DNA of 64,000 bases from SHVO01 sp041905795 (GTDB lineage: Bacteria; Pseudomonadota; Alphaproteobacteria; Rhodospirillales; Rhodospirillaceae): positions 13,336 through 77,335 of the forward strand of contig JAYRKL010000019.1 of the NCBI GenBank assembly GCA_041905795.1, given 5' to 3'. The stretch's first letter is position 1, and every line of letters starts with the position of its first letter. The position numbers and the translations under genes are program-made. Of this stretch, positions 8,024 through 16,539 are shown one piece after another. The notes beneath the pieces were generated by a model. The model had not been told where the DNA came from. It was given only the letters and a program-made list of their open reading frames with translations, and ran no database searches.

Positions 8024-9154
8024 ATGAGTATGATGCCGCCTGTGAATCGCCTTTTACGCATCCTCTCCATCTACGTCGCCTGGCATGTGACGCTGTCATT
8101 CCTCGCCTTCATCGGCGGGATCAGCAGCTTGATCCTGTTGTTCGACACCATCGAACTCTTGCGCCGCACCGCCGGCAACGACGCGCTCGGGTTCGGTACT
8201 GTGTTCGGCCTGGCGCTGCTCAAGCTGCCGCACACAGCTCAGGCGACGTTGCCGTTCGCGGTCATGCTGGCGATGATGTACGTGCTGTTCCGTCTGTCGC
8301 GCAGCCACGAACTGCTGGTGATGCGCGCCGCGGGCATTTCCGTGTGGCAATTCCTGGCGCCGCCGCTGGCGCTGACCCTGATGCTGGGGGCCGTCAATCT
8401 CGCCGTGGTCGATCCCTTCGCCGCCAGCCTTTATGAATCCTACCAGCGCCTGGAAGACTCCCTGATCCGGCGCGCCTCGACCTCGATCAATCTCGACCGC
8501 GGCGGATTGTGGTTGCGGGAGTCCCAGAACGGCGCGGTCACCATCGTCCGCGCCGGCGCCATGCAGGCCGAGGGAGACGTCCTCAACCTGCGCGATCTCT
8601 CGGTGTTCAAGATGAACGGCGAGGCGGTCGAAAGCCGATACGAAGCGCCCGCGGGCCGCCTCGGCGCCGGCGTCATCGCCATGAGCGACGTCTGGGAGAT
8701 GCATCTGAACGGCGGCAAGGCCACATCCGCCTTTCACAAGGACTTCTGGATGCCGACCACGCTCACCGCCGACAAGGTGCAGGACAGCCTGGCCGCGCCC
8801 GAGACCATGTCGTTCTGGGACCTGCCGGCCTTCATCCGCTCGTCGCAGGCGGCGGGCTTCTCGGCCTTGCCGCACCGGCTGTACTGGCAGTCCTTGCTGG
8901 CCTCGCCGTTCCTGCTTTGCGCCATGGTGCTGGTGGCGTCGGCATTTTATCTCACCGCCGGCACCAAGCTGCCGGGGTGGATGCTGCGCGGCGCCGCCGG
9001 GCTCGGCACCGGTTTTGTCGTCTATTTCCTGAACCACTTCACCTATGCGCTGGGCTTGTCGGCGACCTTGCCCCTCGCGCTGGCGGCCTGGGCGCCGACC
9101 GTGGCCACGACCATGTTCGGCCTGGCCTATCTGTTCCATCGCGAGGACGGCTGA
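8024..9154 (+). CDS. lptG: LptF/LptG-family LPS-export permease, LptG-like
   Basis: About 376 residues: two membrane segments near the N-terminus, one more before residue 150, a periplasmic beta-jellyroll middle (about 150-270) and three C-terminal membrane segments. This is the layout of LptF/LptG, which with LptB pull LPS from the inner membrane towards the LptA bridge. The N-terminal SIYVAWHVTLSFLAFIGG and LLFDTIELLRR segments look LptG-like. The usual partner lptF is not adjacent. Starts at 8024, 8030, 8033 (ATG) or 8042 (GTG) are all possible; no clear ribosome site decides. It heads the 8.0-11.9 kb rightward lipid cassette. Confidence 0.8.
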   Translation: MSMMPPVNRLLRILSIYVAWHVTLSFLAFIGGISSLILLFDTIELLRRTAGNDALGFGTVFGLALLKLPHTAQATLPFAVMLAMMYVLFRLSRSHELLVMRAAGISVWQFLAPPLALTLMLGAVNLAVVDPFAASLYESYQRLEDSLIRRASTSINLDRGGLWLRESQNGAVTIVRAGAMQAEGDVLNLRDLSVFKMNGEAVESRYEAPAGRLGAGVIAMSDVWEMHLNGGKATSAFHKDFWMPTTLTADKVQDSLAAPETMSFWDLPAFIRSSQAAGFSALPHRLYWQSLLASPFLLCAMVLVASAFYLTAGTKLPGWMLRGAAGLGTGFVVYFLNHFTYALGLSATLPLALAAWAPTVATTMFGLAYLFHREDG

Positions 9155-9155
9155 G

Positions 9156-9815
9156 GTGGTGTCCGCCGAGACCAAACTTGTTCTGGGCCTCGCGGCATTG
9201 ACCGCGCTGTTCAGCATTCCGGCGCTCGATACCGCCGCCAGCGCCCTGTTCTACGACGCCGGGTTCACCTGGAACCCGCACGGACTGCTGGAGTTCGCAC
9301 GCGCGGCGGTGCCAACCTTGATCCTGGGCTCGCTGGTCTTCTTCGTGCTGGTCTGGCTGATGTGCCTGATATCCCCGGGGCCGTCGCGGGACTGGATCTG
9401 GGATTTGACGCCCTCGCGCATCGCCTATCTCGCCGCGACCGCCGTCCTCGGTCCCGGGCTGCTGGTGGAAACCGTGCTCAAGCCGCATTGGGGGCGGGCG
9501 CGGCCCAAGGACATCGCGCTGTTCGGCGGCGACCACGCCTACACGCCGCCATTTGTGGTGGCGGAGGAATGCGCGCGCAATTGCTCCTTTGTTTCCGGCC
9601 ATGCCGCCATCGCATTCTGGGTGACGGCTTATGCTTTCCTGCTGCCGCCGGCATGGCGCGCGCGCGGCCTGTGGATCGCTGCGGGGTTCGGGTTGCTCAT
9701 CGGCGCCGTGCGCGTGGTGCAGGGCGGCCACTTCGCCAGCGACGTGGCGGCCGCGGGGCTGATGGTGGTGGCGATCAACGCCGTGCTGGCGCGCCTGATG
9801 CTGGGGCGGGCATGA
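9156..9815 (+). CDS. PAP2-family phosphatase, lipid A phosphatase (LpxE)-like
   Basis: About 219 residues, multi-spanning, with PAP2 motifs KPHWGRARP, FVSGHAAIAFW and RVVQGGHFASDV. The GRARP...FGG spacing and the Cys-containing CARNCSFVSGHA segment resemble LpxE-type lipid A phosphatases more than BacA-like recyclers. I start it at the GTG at 9156 (or 9159), directly after the LptG-like stop; the open frame extends upstream inside that gene but gives an unlikely basic N-terminus. The position next to an LPS exporter supports an envelope-lipid substrate. The next gene overlaps its stop (ATGA). Confidence 0.78.
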   Translation: MVSAETKLVLGLAALTALFSIPALDTAASALFYDAGFTWNPHGLLEFARAAVPTLILGSLVFFVLVWLMCLISPGPSRDWIWDLTPSRIAYLAATAVLGPGLLVETVLKPHWGRARPKDIALFGGDHAYTPPFVVAEECARNCSFVSGHAAIAFWVTAYAFLLPPAWRARGLWIAAGFGLLIGAVRVVQGGHFASDVAAAGLMVVAINAVLARLMLGRA

Positions 9816-10237
9816 GCCTTCTCGACCGCATCAAAGGCAAGCCGTCGGCGGATGCGTGGCACCCCGGGGAAGGTGCCTATCCCTCGCTGTTCGATCTTGG
9901 CGCGCACGCCGGGGCGTTGAAAGCCAAGAGCGGCATCTTCGCGTTGTGGCATCTTGGCGTGCGGCCGCAGTGGCTGCATGTGAGCGCCGCCGCCGACCTC
10001 GCGATCTGTCTGGCGGCGGCGGCGGACGCCCTGAAGGACTCGCCGTTCCGGGGCAACGGCGGACTCCATGTCGCCTGGGTGTTCCTGCCGGCGGCGCGCT
10101 GTCCCGGCGTGGTCGCGCACCTGCGCGCGCGCCTGAAGCCGGTGTTGCAGCACCTAACCTTCGCGGGCGAGGCCGCCGGGCGCGATGCTCCCGCGCCCAT
10201 TGTGTTCCCGGCGCCGCCTGGAACAACCGGGCCCTGA
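9812..10237 (+). CDS. Unknown protein, 141 residues
   Basis: I do not recognise this protein. It starts MSLLDRIKGK, has no signal peptide or membrane span, and contains an Ala-rich helical segment near residues 55-75 and a C-terminal Pro-rich tail (FPAPPGTTGP). A segment around AWVFLPAARCPGVVAHL could be a short strand-helix unit. The ATG overlaps the stop of the PAP2 gene, and the type III polyketide synthase begins 24 bases later, so it is part of the same rightward transcript and may serve that pathway. Confidence 0.6.
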   Translation: MSLLDRIKGKPSADAWHPGEGAYPSLFDLGAHAGALKAKSGIFALWHLGVRPQWLHVSAAADLAICLAAAADALKDSPFRGNGGLHVAWVFLPAARCPGVVAHLRARLKPVLQHLTFAGEAAGRDAPAPIVFPAPPGTTGP

Positions 10238-10261
10238 ATTTCGTCTTGGAGGCTGTCCTTC

Positions 10262-11332
10262 TTGTCCCAGGCTTCCATGACCTCATCCGCAGTCGGCATC
10301 CACGGCATCGCCACCGCTTATCCGGCCCATCGCTTCCGCCAGGACGAGATCATGGCCCAGGCGGCCGAGGTTTTCGGTCATCGCCCCGACCTCATGGAAC
10401 GCATGGCCAAGACCTATGGCAACGCCGGGGTGAAACACCGTCATTCCTGCGTGCCGCTGGAATGGTACCGGTCGTCCCATGGCTGGCCGGAGCGCATGGC
10501 GCTGTTCGAGGAGCATGCGGTGCGGCTGCTCACCGAGGCAGGGCTAAGGGCTCTGGCGGACGCGGGCGTGGCGGCGCGCGAGGTCGCGGCGACGGTCACG
10601 GTGTCTTCGACCGGCATCGTCACGCCGAGCCTGGACTCGCTGTTGCAAGAACCCCTGGGGCTGGCGCCCACCGTGCAGCGGCTGCCGGTATTCGGCCTGG
10701 GCTGCGCCGGCGGCGTCATTGGCCTGGCGCGCGCCGCCGCCATCGCCCAGGCCTTGCCCGGACGGTGGGTGTTGTTCCTGTGCACGGAATTGTGCGGCCT
10801 GACGTTTCGGTCTGGCGACGACAGCAAGGCCAATATCATCGCCACCACCATCTTTGGCGACGGCGCTGCCGCGATCCTGGTGCGGGCGGGCGGCGGAGGC
10901 GCACGCGCGCATATCCGCGCCTGGGGCGAGCACACCTGGCCCGGCACCCGCGACATCATGGGCTGGACCGTGGAGGACGACGGCCTGGGCGTGGTGTTTT
11001 CGCGCAGCATCCCCGACCTGGTGCGGACCATGATGCGTCCGGTCACGGATGCCTTCCTCGCCGCTCAGGGGCTCGCGCAAGCCGATCTGCAAGGGTTGAT
11101 CGTGCATCCCGGCGGCGAGCGGGTTGTCGAGGCCCTGGAGGACAGTTACGGCCTGGCGCCCGGCGCCCTAGCCGAAGCGCGCGGCGTGCTGGCGGACCAC
11201 GGCAACATGTCGGCGGTGACCGTGCTCGCGGTGCTGCGGCGGACTTGCGCGCGCGGCGCGCGGGGGGTGCACCTCATGGCGGCGCTCGGGCCCGGGTTCT
11301 CGGTCGGCATGTGCCTCCTGGACCTGGCGTGA
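10262..11332 (+). CDS. Type III polyketide synthase (chalcone synthase superfamily)
   Basis: A 356-residue homodimeric thiolase-fold enzyme that extends an acyl-CoA with malonyl-CoA and cyclises the product. The catalytic triad is visible: Cys148 in GLGCAGG, His282 in VHPGGE and Asn315 in DHGNMS. Bacterial relatives make alkylpyrones, alkylresorcinols or phenolic lipids. GGAGG at 10248 is nine bases before a TTG start at 10262; the ATG at 10277 is too far from it. The next gene, an ICMT-family methyltransferase, overlaps by one base. That pairing is known from Bacillus BpsA/BpsB, where BpsB O-methylates alkylpyrones. Product identity is inferred. Confidence 0.9.
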   Translation: MSQASMTSSAVGIHGIATAYPAHRFRQDEIMAQAAEVFGHRPDLMERMAKTYGNAGVKHRHSCVPLEWYRSSHGWPERMALFEEHAVRLLTEAGLRALADAGVAAREVAATVTVSSTGIVTPSLDSLLQEPLGLAPTVQRLPVFGLGCAGGVIGLARAAAIAQALPGRWVLFLCTELCGLTFRSGDDSKANIIATTIFGDGAAAILVRAGGGGARAHIRAWGEHTWPGTRDIMGWTVEDDGLGVVFSRSIPDLVRTMMRPVTDAFLAAQGLAQADLQGLIVHPGGERVVEALEDSYGLAPGALAEARGVLADHGNMSAVTVLAVLRRTCARGARGVHLMAALGPGFSVGMCLLDLA

Positions 11333-11862
11333 TGGGTCAGCTTCTGTCCTTCGTCGCGGTGCCGCGCGCGTGGATTTTTATGGTGCTGGCGCTGGTGGCG
11401 ATTCAGCGTATCGCCGAGCTGTTCATCAGCCGCCGCCACGAACGCGCCTTGCGGGCGCGGGGCGCCGTTGAACACGGCGCGGCGCATTATCCCTTCATTG
11501 TCGCGGTCCATGCCGGCTGGCTCATGGCTTTGGCGCTGTGGGCCGCCTTCCGGTCCCCGGTCATGAACCCGGCCGGCATCGCGCTCTATCTCGCGCTGCA
11601 GCCGGTGCGGGCCTGGGTGATCGCGAGCCTGGGGCGGTATTGGACCACGCGCATCATCATCCTGCCCGACGCGCCGCTGGTGCGCGGCGGCCCTTACCGG
11701 TTCCTCAAACATCCCAACTATGCGGTCGTGGTCCTGGAGATCGCGCTTCTGCCGCTGGCGCTGGGCGCCTGGCCCATCGCCGCGGTGTTCTCGGTCCTGA
11801 ATGCCCTGGTCCTGTGGGTGCGTATTTCCGCCGAGAACCGGGCACTTGCCGCGCGCGGCTAG
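11332..11862 (+). CDS. ICMT-family membrane methyltransferase, probable polyketide O-methyltransferase
   Basis: A 176-residue protein with four to five membrane spans and the isoprenylcysteine carboxyl methyltransferase core: RYWTTRIIILP, GPYRFLKHPNYAVVVLEI (SAM-binding His-Pro-Asn) and RISAENRAL near the end. Its ATG shares one base with the stop of the polyketide synthase (TGATG). Members paired with type III PKS genes (BpsB/YpbQ type) methylate alkylpyrone hydroxyls, so this is the best guess. It converges with recX, with an overlap of four bases at the two stops. Confidence 0.85.
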   Translation: MGQLLSFVAVPRAWIFMVLALVAIQRIAELFISRRHERALRARGAVEHGAAHYPFIVAVHAGWLMALALWAAFRSPVMNPAGIALYLALQPVRAWVIASLGRYWTTRIIILPDAPLVRGGPYRFLKHPNYAVVVLEIALLPLALGAWPIAAVFSVLNALVLWVRISAENRALAARG

Positions 11863-12443
11863 TTTTCTTCGGCCAGAACCTTGCGCGCGACGTCCATGGC
11901 GAACCCCGCCCGCACCACCGCCGCCAAGTCCTTCTGGGCGAGCCGGCGTGCATCCAAGGGGCTGAGCTTGGTGCGTTCTTTGGGGCGGAAAGGTCCCAGC
12001 CGCCGCCGGCGGATATAGGCCAGCGCCCTGGCATAGGCGTCATCGGCATCACCGGGCCCCGCGGACTCCCTGACGGCTTCGGCGGCGATGTCCCGCGGCA
12101 CGCCTTTGGCCAACAGGGCGACCTGGATTCGCGCCGGCGCCCGGCCCTTGCGGCGCAAGGATGTGGCGAGGGTAAGAGCGAACCTGGCGTCGTCCAGCAC
12201 GCCGGCCCGCTGCAAGGTTTGCACGGCCTCGTCTACCCATCCGATCATCTCGGCACGGTCACCGCCGTGGGCGCGCAGCGCCCGGTCGACGCGCCGGGTC
12301 AGAACAGACCGGAGGTGTCCGGCGCTGCAGGAAAAGCGCTCCATGTGGAAGCGGGCGATATTGGACACCCGCGTCTTTGTCATTTTGCGGGGTGTGCCCC
12401 GCGCCTTACGCGCGGCCTTGGGTGAGGCCTCGTCCTTTTCCAT
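11859..12443 (-). CDS. recX: Regulatory protein RecX
   Basis: About 194 residues of a small, basic, all-helical protein that modulates RecA filaments. Three-helix RecX repeats are visible: LDDARFALTLATSLRRKGRAPARIQVALLAKGVP, then an ARALAYIRRRRLGPF segment, and a C-terminal AVVRAGFAMDVARKVL helix. The frame is open to 12560, but the ATG at 12443 gives a sensible Lys/Arg-rich N-terminus and leaves 52 bases to the divergent permease gene. recA is not in the window; unlinked recX is common in alphaproteobacteria. Confidence 0.85.
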   Translation of the reverse strand: MEKDEASPKAARKARGTPRKMTKTRVSNIARFHMERFSCSAGHLRSVLTRRVDRALRAHGGDRAEMIGWVDEAVQTLQRAGVLDDARFALTLATSLRRKGRAPARIQVALLAKGVPRDIAAEAVRESAGPGDADDAYARALAYIRRRRLGPFRPKERTKLSPLDARRLAQKDLAAVVRAGFAMDVARKVLAEEN

Positions 12444-12495
12444 GCGCTCTATATAGCCTAGATTGCCGGGACCATTGCCGAGAGAACCGGGACTC

Positions 12496-13305
12496 ATGAG
12501 CGAAAACGCCAATACCTTGCCGCTGCCGCGCACCATGGGCGCGGTCAACTGGCTCGGCATGCGCCAGCTCTACGTCAAGGAAGTGCGCCGCTTCTGGAAG
12601 GTGATCTTCCAGACCGTGCTGGCGCCGGTCATCACCACCCTGATGTTCCTGCTGGTGATGGTGTTCGCCTTCGGACGCGGCGGCACCGTCATCGCCGGGT
12701 ACCCGTTCGAGGATTTCCTGGTTCCGGGCCTGGTGATCATGACCATGGTCCAGAACGCCTTCGCCAACACCTCGTCCTCGATCCTAGTGTCCAAGGTGCA
12801 GGGCAATATCGTCGACGTGCTGATGCCGCCCTTGAGCGCGCTGGAGCTGACCGTGGCCTGGACCCTGGGCGGCGTCACCCGCGGTGTGGTTGTGGGGATC
12901 GCCTGCGCCGCCAGCATGGCGTTCTTCGCCCACCTCCACCTGTATTCGCTGGGTTTCCTGGTGTTCCACGCCATCGCCGGGTGTTTGATGATGTCCTGGG
13001 CCGGCGTCCTGGCGGCGGTGTGGGCCGACAAATTCGATCACATGGCGGCGGTCACCAACTTCATCGTCACGCCCCTGACCTTTCTGTCGGGCACCTTCTA
13101 CACCATCGACCGGTTGCCGCCCTGGGCCCAGGTCCTGGCCCACTACAATCCGTTCTTCTACAACATCGACGGCTTCCGCTACGGCTTCCTGGGCCAGGAC
13201 GCGACCCGGCCGCTGCTGGGGGTGCTGGTGATGGTGGGGGTCAACGCGGCGGGATTGACATGGACCTATCTGGTCATCCGCAGCGGCTACAAACTCAAGT
13301 CATAG
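12496..13305 (+). CDS. ABC-2 type transporter permease (YadH/NodJ-like)
   Basis: About 269 residues with six membrane spans. The conserved ABC-2 segment is seen at DFLVPGLVIMTMVQNAFANTSSSI and again near SGTFYTIDRLPPW. Members pair with a YadG-type ATPase and export polysaccharide, lipid or drug. No ATPase gene is adjacent here, as its neighbours are recX and argD, so the partner must be elsewhere. Start at the ATG 12496, two codons after a weak GAGAACCGGGA site; the frame is open from 12463. Confidence 0.82.
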   Translation: MSENANTLPLPRTMGAVNWLGMRQLYVKEVRRFWKVIFQTVLAPVITTLMFLLVMVFAFGRGGTVIAGYPFEDFLVPGLVIMTMVQNAFANTSSSILVSKVQGNIVDVLMPPLSALELTVAWTLGGVTRGVVVGIACAASMAFFAHLHLYSLGFLVFHAIAGCLMMSWAGVLAAVWADKFDHMAAVTNFIVTPLTFLSGTFYTIDRLPPWAQVLAHYNPFFYNIDGFRYGFLGQDATRPLLGVLVMVGVNAAGLTWTYLVIRSGYKLKS

Positions 13306-13331
13306 CTGTTAAGATTTTTTGACGGCTTGCG

Positions 13332-13359
13332 TTGACAAAACCTATAAGCAGCGTATGAA
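13332..13359 (+). promoter_or_regulatory. Sigma-70-type promoter upstream of argD
   Basis: A perfect TTGACA (13332-13337) is separated by 16 bases from TATGAA (13354-13359). It points rightwards at argD, whose start is 85 bases further on. It is the best promoter match in this part of the window. Confidence 0.6.
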
Positions 13360-13368
13360 TCCGGTCTA

Positions 13369-13391
13369 TCGGGCGGCGTAGAGCCGCCCGA
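13369..13391 (+). terminator. Leader hairpin followed by T-run, before argD
   Basis: A perfect 9-bp stem TCGGGCGGC / GCCGCCCGA with loop GTAGA, then ACTTTTTCC. It looks like an intrinsic terminator, yet it lies immediately downstream of the promoter at 13332. It may act as an attenuator or a 5' stabilising hairpin, or it may end transcription from the permease gene. Confidence 0.5.
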
Positions 13392-13443
13392 ACTTTTTCC
13401 GATACGATGGTTGGATGGTACGCCTTATGGAAAGGGCGAAGGG

Positions 13444-14625
13444 ATGAGCATTTCCGCAGTGATGCCGACCTATGCGCGCACCGACGTGATGTTCGATCGC
13501 GGCGAGGGCGCCTGGCTGTACACCGCCGACGGCCGCCGGTTCCTGGACTTCGGCGCCGGCGTGGCGGTGACGGCGCTGGGGCACGCGCATCCGCACCTGG
13601 TCGAGGTCCTGAAGACCCAGGCCGAGAAGCTGTGGCATTGCTCCAATCTCTACCGCGTGCCCGGCCAGGAAAAGCTGGCGGCGCGGCTGGTGGACAATTC
13701 CTTCGCCGACACCGTGTTCTTCTGCAACTCCGGCGCCGAAGCCATGGAGTGCGCGCTCAAGATCGCGCGGCGCTACCATCAGGCCCAAGGCCAAAAGGAG
13801 AAGTACCGCGTGCTCACCGCCCGCGGCGCCTTCCACGGCCGGACGCTGGCGACCATCGCCGCCGGCGGCCAAGCCAAGCATCTCGACGGTTTTGCGCCCG
13901 CGGTCGACGGTTTCGACCAGGTGGCGTTCGGCAATCTCAACGAAGCCCGCGCTGCCATCACCGCCCGGACCGCGGCGGTGGTGGTGGAGCCGGTGCAGGG
14001 CGAGGGCGGGATCGTCCCCGCCGATCCCGAATACCTGAGAGGCCTGCGCGCCATGGCCGACGAGTTCGGCCTGCTGTTGATTTTCGATGAGGTCCAGACC
14101 GGCATGGGCCGCACCGGCAAGCTGTTCGCGCATCAGTGGGCCGGCGTGACGCCCGATGTCATGGCGCTGGCCAAGGGCCTGGGCGGCGGTTTCCCCATCG
14201 GCGCCTGCCTCGCCACCGAGCGCGCCGGCAAATACATGACGCCCGGCAGCCACGGCTCCACCTTCGGCGGCAATCCCCTGGCGACCGCCGTGGCCAATGG
14301 CGTGTTGGACGTCATGCTGGAGCCCGGCTTCCTGGCGCATGTCAACGCCATGGCGGCGATGCTGCGCGCGCGGCTCGATGCGCTGGTTCGCAAACACGAC
14401 CGGGTGTTCGAGCAGGCGCGCGGACAAGGCCTGATGCTGGGGCTCAAGTGCAAGGTCGCCAACGGCGAGGTGGTGGCCCGGCTGTTCGCCAACGGCCTTC
14501 TCGCCGTCGCCGCCGGCGACAATGTGGTGCGCCTGGTGCCGCCCCTGATCATCGGCGAAACCGAGGTTAGCGCCGCCGCCGCCATCATCGACCTCGCCGC
14601 CGGCCAGCTGGCCGCGGCCCAATAA
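13444..14625 (+). CDS. argD: Acetylornithine aminotransferase
   Basis: A 393-residue class III PLP enzyme that converts N-acetylglutamate semialdehyde to N-acetylornithine in arginine synthesis (often also acting in lysine synthesis). Visible motifs are FCNSGAEAMECALKIARR, FDEVQTGMGRTGKLFAHQ and the PLP-lysine in ALAKGLGGGFPIGA. GGAAAGGG and GAAGGG precede the ATG at 13444; the frame is open from 13411. argF follows after 60 bases, then hslO overlapping, which is a frequent alphaproteobacterial order. Confidence 0.95.
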   Translation: MSISAVMPTYARTDVMFDRGEGAWLYTADGRRFLDFGAGVAVTALGHAHPHLVEVLKTQAEKLWHCSNLYRVPGQEKLAARLVDNSFADTVFFCNSGAEAMECALKIARRYHQAQGQKEKYRVLTARGAFHGRTLATIAAGGQAKHLDGFAPAVDGFDQVAFGNLNEARAAITARTAAVVVEPVQGEGGIVPADPEYLRGLRAMADEFGLLLIFDEVQTGMGRTGKLFAHQWAGVTPDVMALAKGLGGGFPIGACLATERAGKYMTPGSHGSTFGGNPLATAVANGVLDVMLEPGFLAHVNAMAAMLRARLDALVRKHDRVFEQARGQGLMLGLKCKVANGEVVARLFANGLLAVAAGDNVVRLVPPLIIGETEVSAAAAIIDLAAGQLAAAQ

Positions 14626-14685
14626 TTCCACGTAACCCTGTCATTCCACGTATCATAGTCCTCCGTAACAAATTGGCCCGAAGCC

Positions 14686-15582
14686 ATGCCGCTGAAACAT
14701 TTCCTCGATCTGGACGTCATGACCGCCGCGACCTTGCGCGATATCCTCGACGCATCGGTACGGCTCAAGAAGGACAGGCAGGGTGCCAAGCCCCTGGCCG
14801 GGCGGACCCTGGCGATGGTGTTCGAGAAGCCCTCGACGCGCACGCGGGTCTCGTTCCAGGTCGGCATGCAGCAATTGGGCGGAAACGTCGTGACGTTGTC
14901 GCCGCAGGAAACCCAGATCGGCCGCGGCGAAAGCATCGCCGACACCGCGCGCGTTCTCTCGCGTTATGTGGATGCGATCATGATGCGCACCTCGGCGCCG
15001 GCCAAGCTCGCCGAACTCGCGCGCCACGCCACGGTGCCGGTCATCAACGGCCTTACCGATGAATCCCATCCGTGCCAGATCATGGCCGACATCATGACCT
15101 ACGAGGAGCGCAAGGGCGACATCGGCACGGCGGTGGTGACCTGGTCGGGCGACGGCAACAACGTCGCCACCAGCTGGATCCACGCCGCTGCGCATTTCGG
15201 CTTCGAATTGCGCCTGGCCTGTCCGGCCGGCCTGCCGCCGTCCGAAAAAGCCCTGGCGTGGGCCAAGGCCAGGGGCGCCAGGGTGTCCGTGACCGCAGAT
15301 CCGCTGGCCGCGGTGAAGGGCGCCGATTGCGTGGTGACCGACACCTGGGTCTCCATGGGCGACGATGCCGGCAACCGCCACAACATGCTGACGCCGTTCC
15401 AGGTCAACGAGCGCCTGATGGCGGCGGCGAAGCCGGATGCGATTTTCATGCACTGCCTGCCGGCCCATCGCGGCGAGGAAGTCACCGCCGGGATCATGGA
15501 CGGCCCGCAGTCCGCGGTCTGGGACGAAGCGGAGAATCGCCTGCATGCCCAAAAAGGCGTGCTGCTGTGGTGTCTCACCTGA
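14686..15582 (+). CDS. argF: Ornithine carbamoyltransferase
   Basis: A 298-residue cytoplasmic enzyme that joins carbamoyl phosphate and ornithine to citrulline. The carbamoyl-phosphate loop is in FEKPSTRTRVSFQVG and the ornithine-side catalytic motif is MHCLPAHRGEEV, with DTWVSMGDD between them. Length is normal. Its TGA stop shares its last base with the ATG of hslO (TGATG), so the chaperone gene is coupled to it. Confidence 0.97.
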   Translation: MPLKHFLDLDVMTAATLRDILDASVRLKKDRQGAKPLAGRTLAMVFEKPSTRTRVSFQVGMQQLGGNVVTLSPQETQIGRGESIADTARVLSRYVDAIMMRTSAPAKLAELARHATVPVINGLTDESHPCQIMADIMTYEERKGDIGTAVVTWSGDGNNVATSWIHAAAHFGFELRLACPAGLPPSEKALAWAKARGARVSVTADPLAAVKGADCVVTDTWVSMGDDAGNRHNMLTPFQVNERLMAAAKPDAIFMHCLPAHRGEEVTAGIMDGPQSAVWDEAENRLHAQKGVLLWCLT

Positions 15583-16529
15583 TGACGTCGGCCGATGTTT
15601 GCCTGCCGTTCATCCTGTCGGGGGGCGCGTTCCGCGGTAGGCTGGTGCGCCTGACGGCAGCGGCCACGGACATCCTTAACGCGCACCGGGATCCCGCGCC
15701 GGTCTCGCTGTTGCTGGCGGAAGCCATGGCGGCCGCGGTCGCCCTGGCCAGCGGCCTCAAATACAAAGGCGTATTCACGCTGCAGGTGCAGGGCAAGGGA
15801 CCGGTCCACACCCTGGTGACCGATGTCACCAGCGACGGCGCGCTGCGCGGCTGCACCAAGTTCGATCCCGGGGAAGTGGCCGCGGAAACGGCGCGGGCGC
15901 GCGTCGGCGCGTCGCTGCCCCATCTCCTGGGGCCGGGCGCGCACCTGTCGTTCACCGTTGATCAAGGCCCGGACACCGAGCGTTATCAGGGCATCGTCGA
16001 ACTGTCGGGGGAAACCCTGGCGGACGCCATTCACCACTACTTCCGGCAATCGGAACAGCTTGAATCGGCTTTGAAAATCGTCGCCGCGGCGCCGGCGGAG
16101 GGCAACGGGTCCTGGACCGCCTCGGCGTTGCTGCTGCAGCGCATGCCCGAGGCCGGCGGGGTGCCGATCGCCAACAAAGAGGACGCGGATGACGCCTGGC
16201 GCACGGCGGTTATCCTGATGAGCAGCGTGACAGACACCGAGCTGCTGGACGTTACATTGGCTCCGGAACGGCTTCTGCACCGCCTATTCGCCACCCTAGA
16301 CGTGCGGGCGGCCAAGGCCCGGCCGGTGGCCGCCAAATGCCGCTGCTCCCGCGCGCGCAGCGAACGCATTCTCGCCTCATTTCCGGTGGAAGAAGTGAAA
16401 TCCTACGCCGAAAACGGTAGAATCCACATGACGTGCGAATTCTGCCGCGCCGACCATGTGTTTACGGACTCCGAGATCGAAGCCATCGCGGAAAAGCACC
16501 GCGGCTCCAATCCGGGCTCTCACGAATAA
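15582..16529 (+). CDS. hslO: Redox-regulated chaperone Hsp33
   Basis: About 315 residues. Hsp33 is a cytoplasmic holdase switched on by oxidation. The C-terminal zinc centre is visible as CRC in CRCSRARSERILASF and CEFC in MTCEFCRADHVF, a CxC plus CxxC set. The substrate-binding N-terminal domain has FTLQVQGKGPVHTLVTD and VELSGETLADAIHHYFRQSEQ. The ATG at 15582 overlaps argF; an in-frame open stretch continues upstream inside argF but has no support as a start. Confidence 0.95.
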   Translation: MTSADVCLPFILSGGAFRGRLVRLTAAATDILNAHRDPAPVSLLLAEAMAAAVALASGLKYKGVFTLQVQGKGPVHTLVTDVTSDGALRGCTKFDPGEVAAETARARVGASLPHLLGPGAHLSFTVDQGPDTERYQGIVELSGETLADAIHHYFRQSEQLESALKIVAAAPAEGNGSWTASALLLQRMPEAGGVPIANKEDADDAWRTAVILMSSVTDTELLDVTLAPERLLHRLFATLDVRAAKARPVAAKCRCSRARSERILASFPVEEVKSYAENGRIHMTCEFCRADHVFTDSEIEAIAEKHRGSNPGSHE

Positions 16530-16539
16530 GGACACCCTC

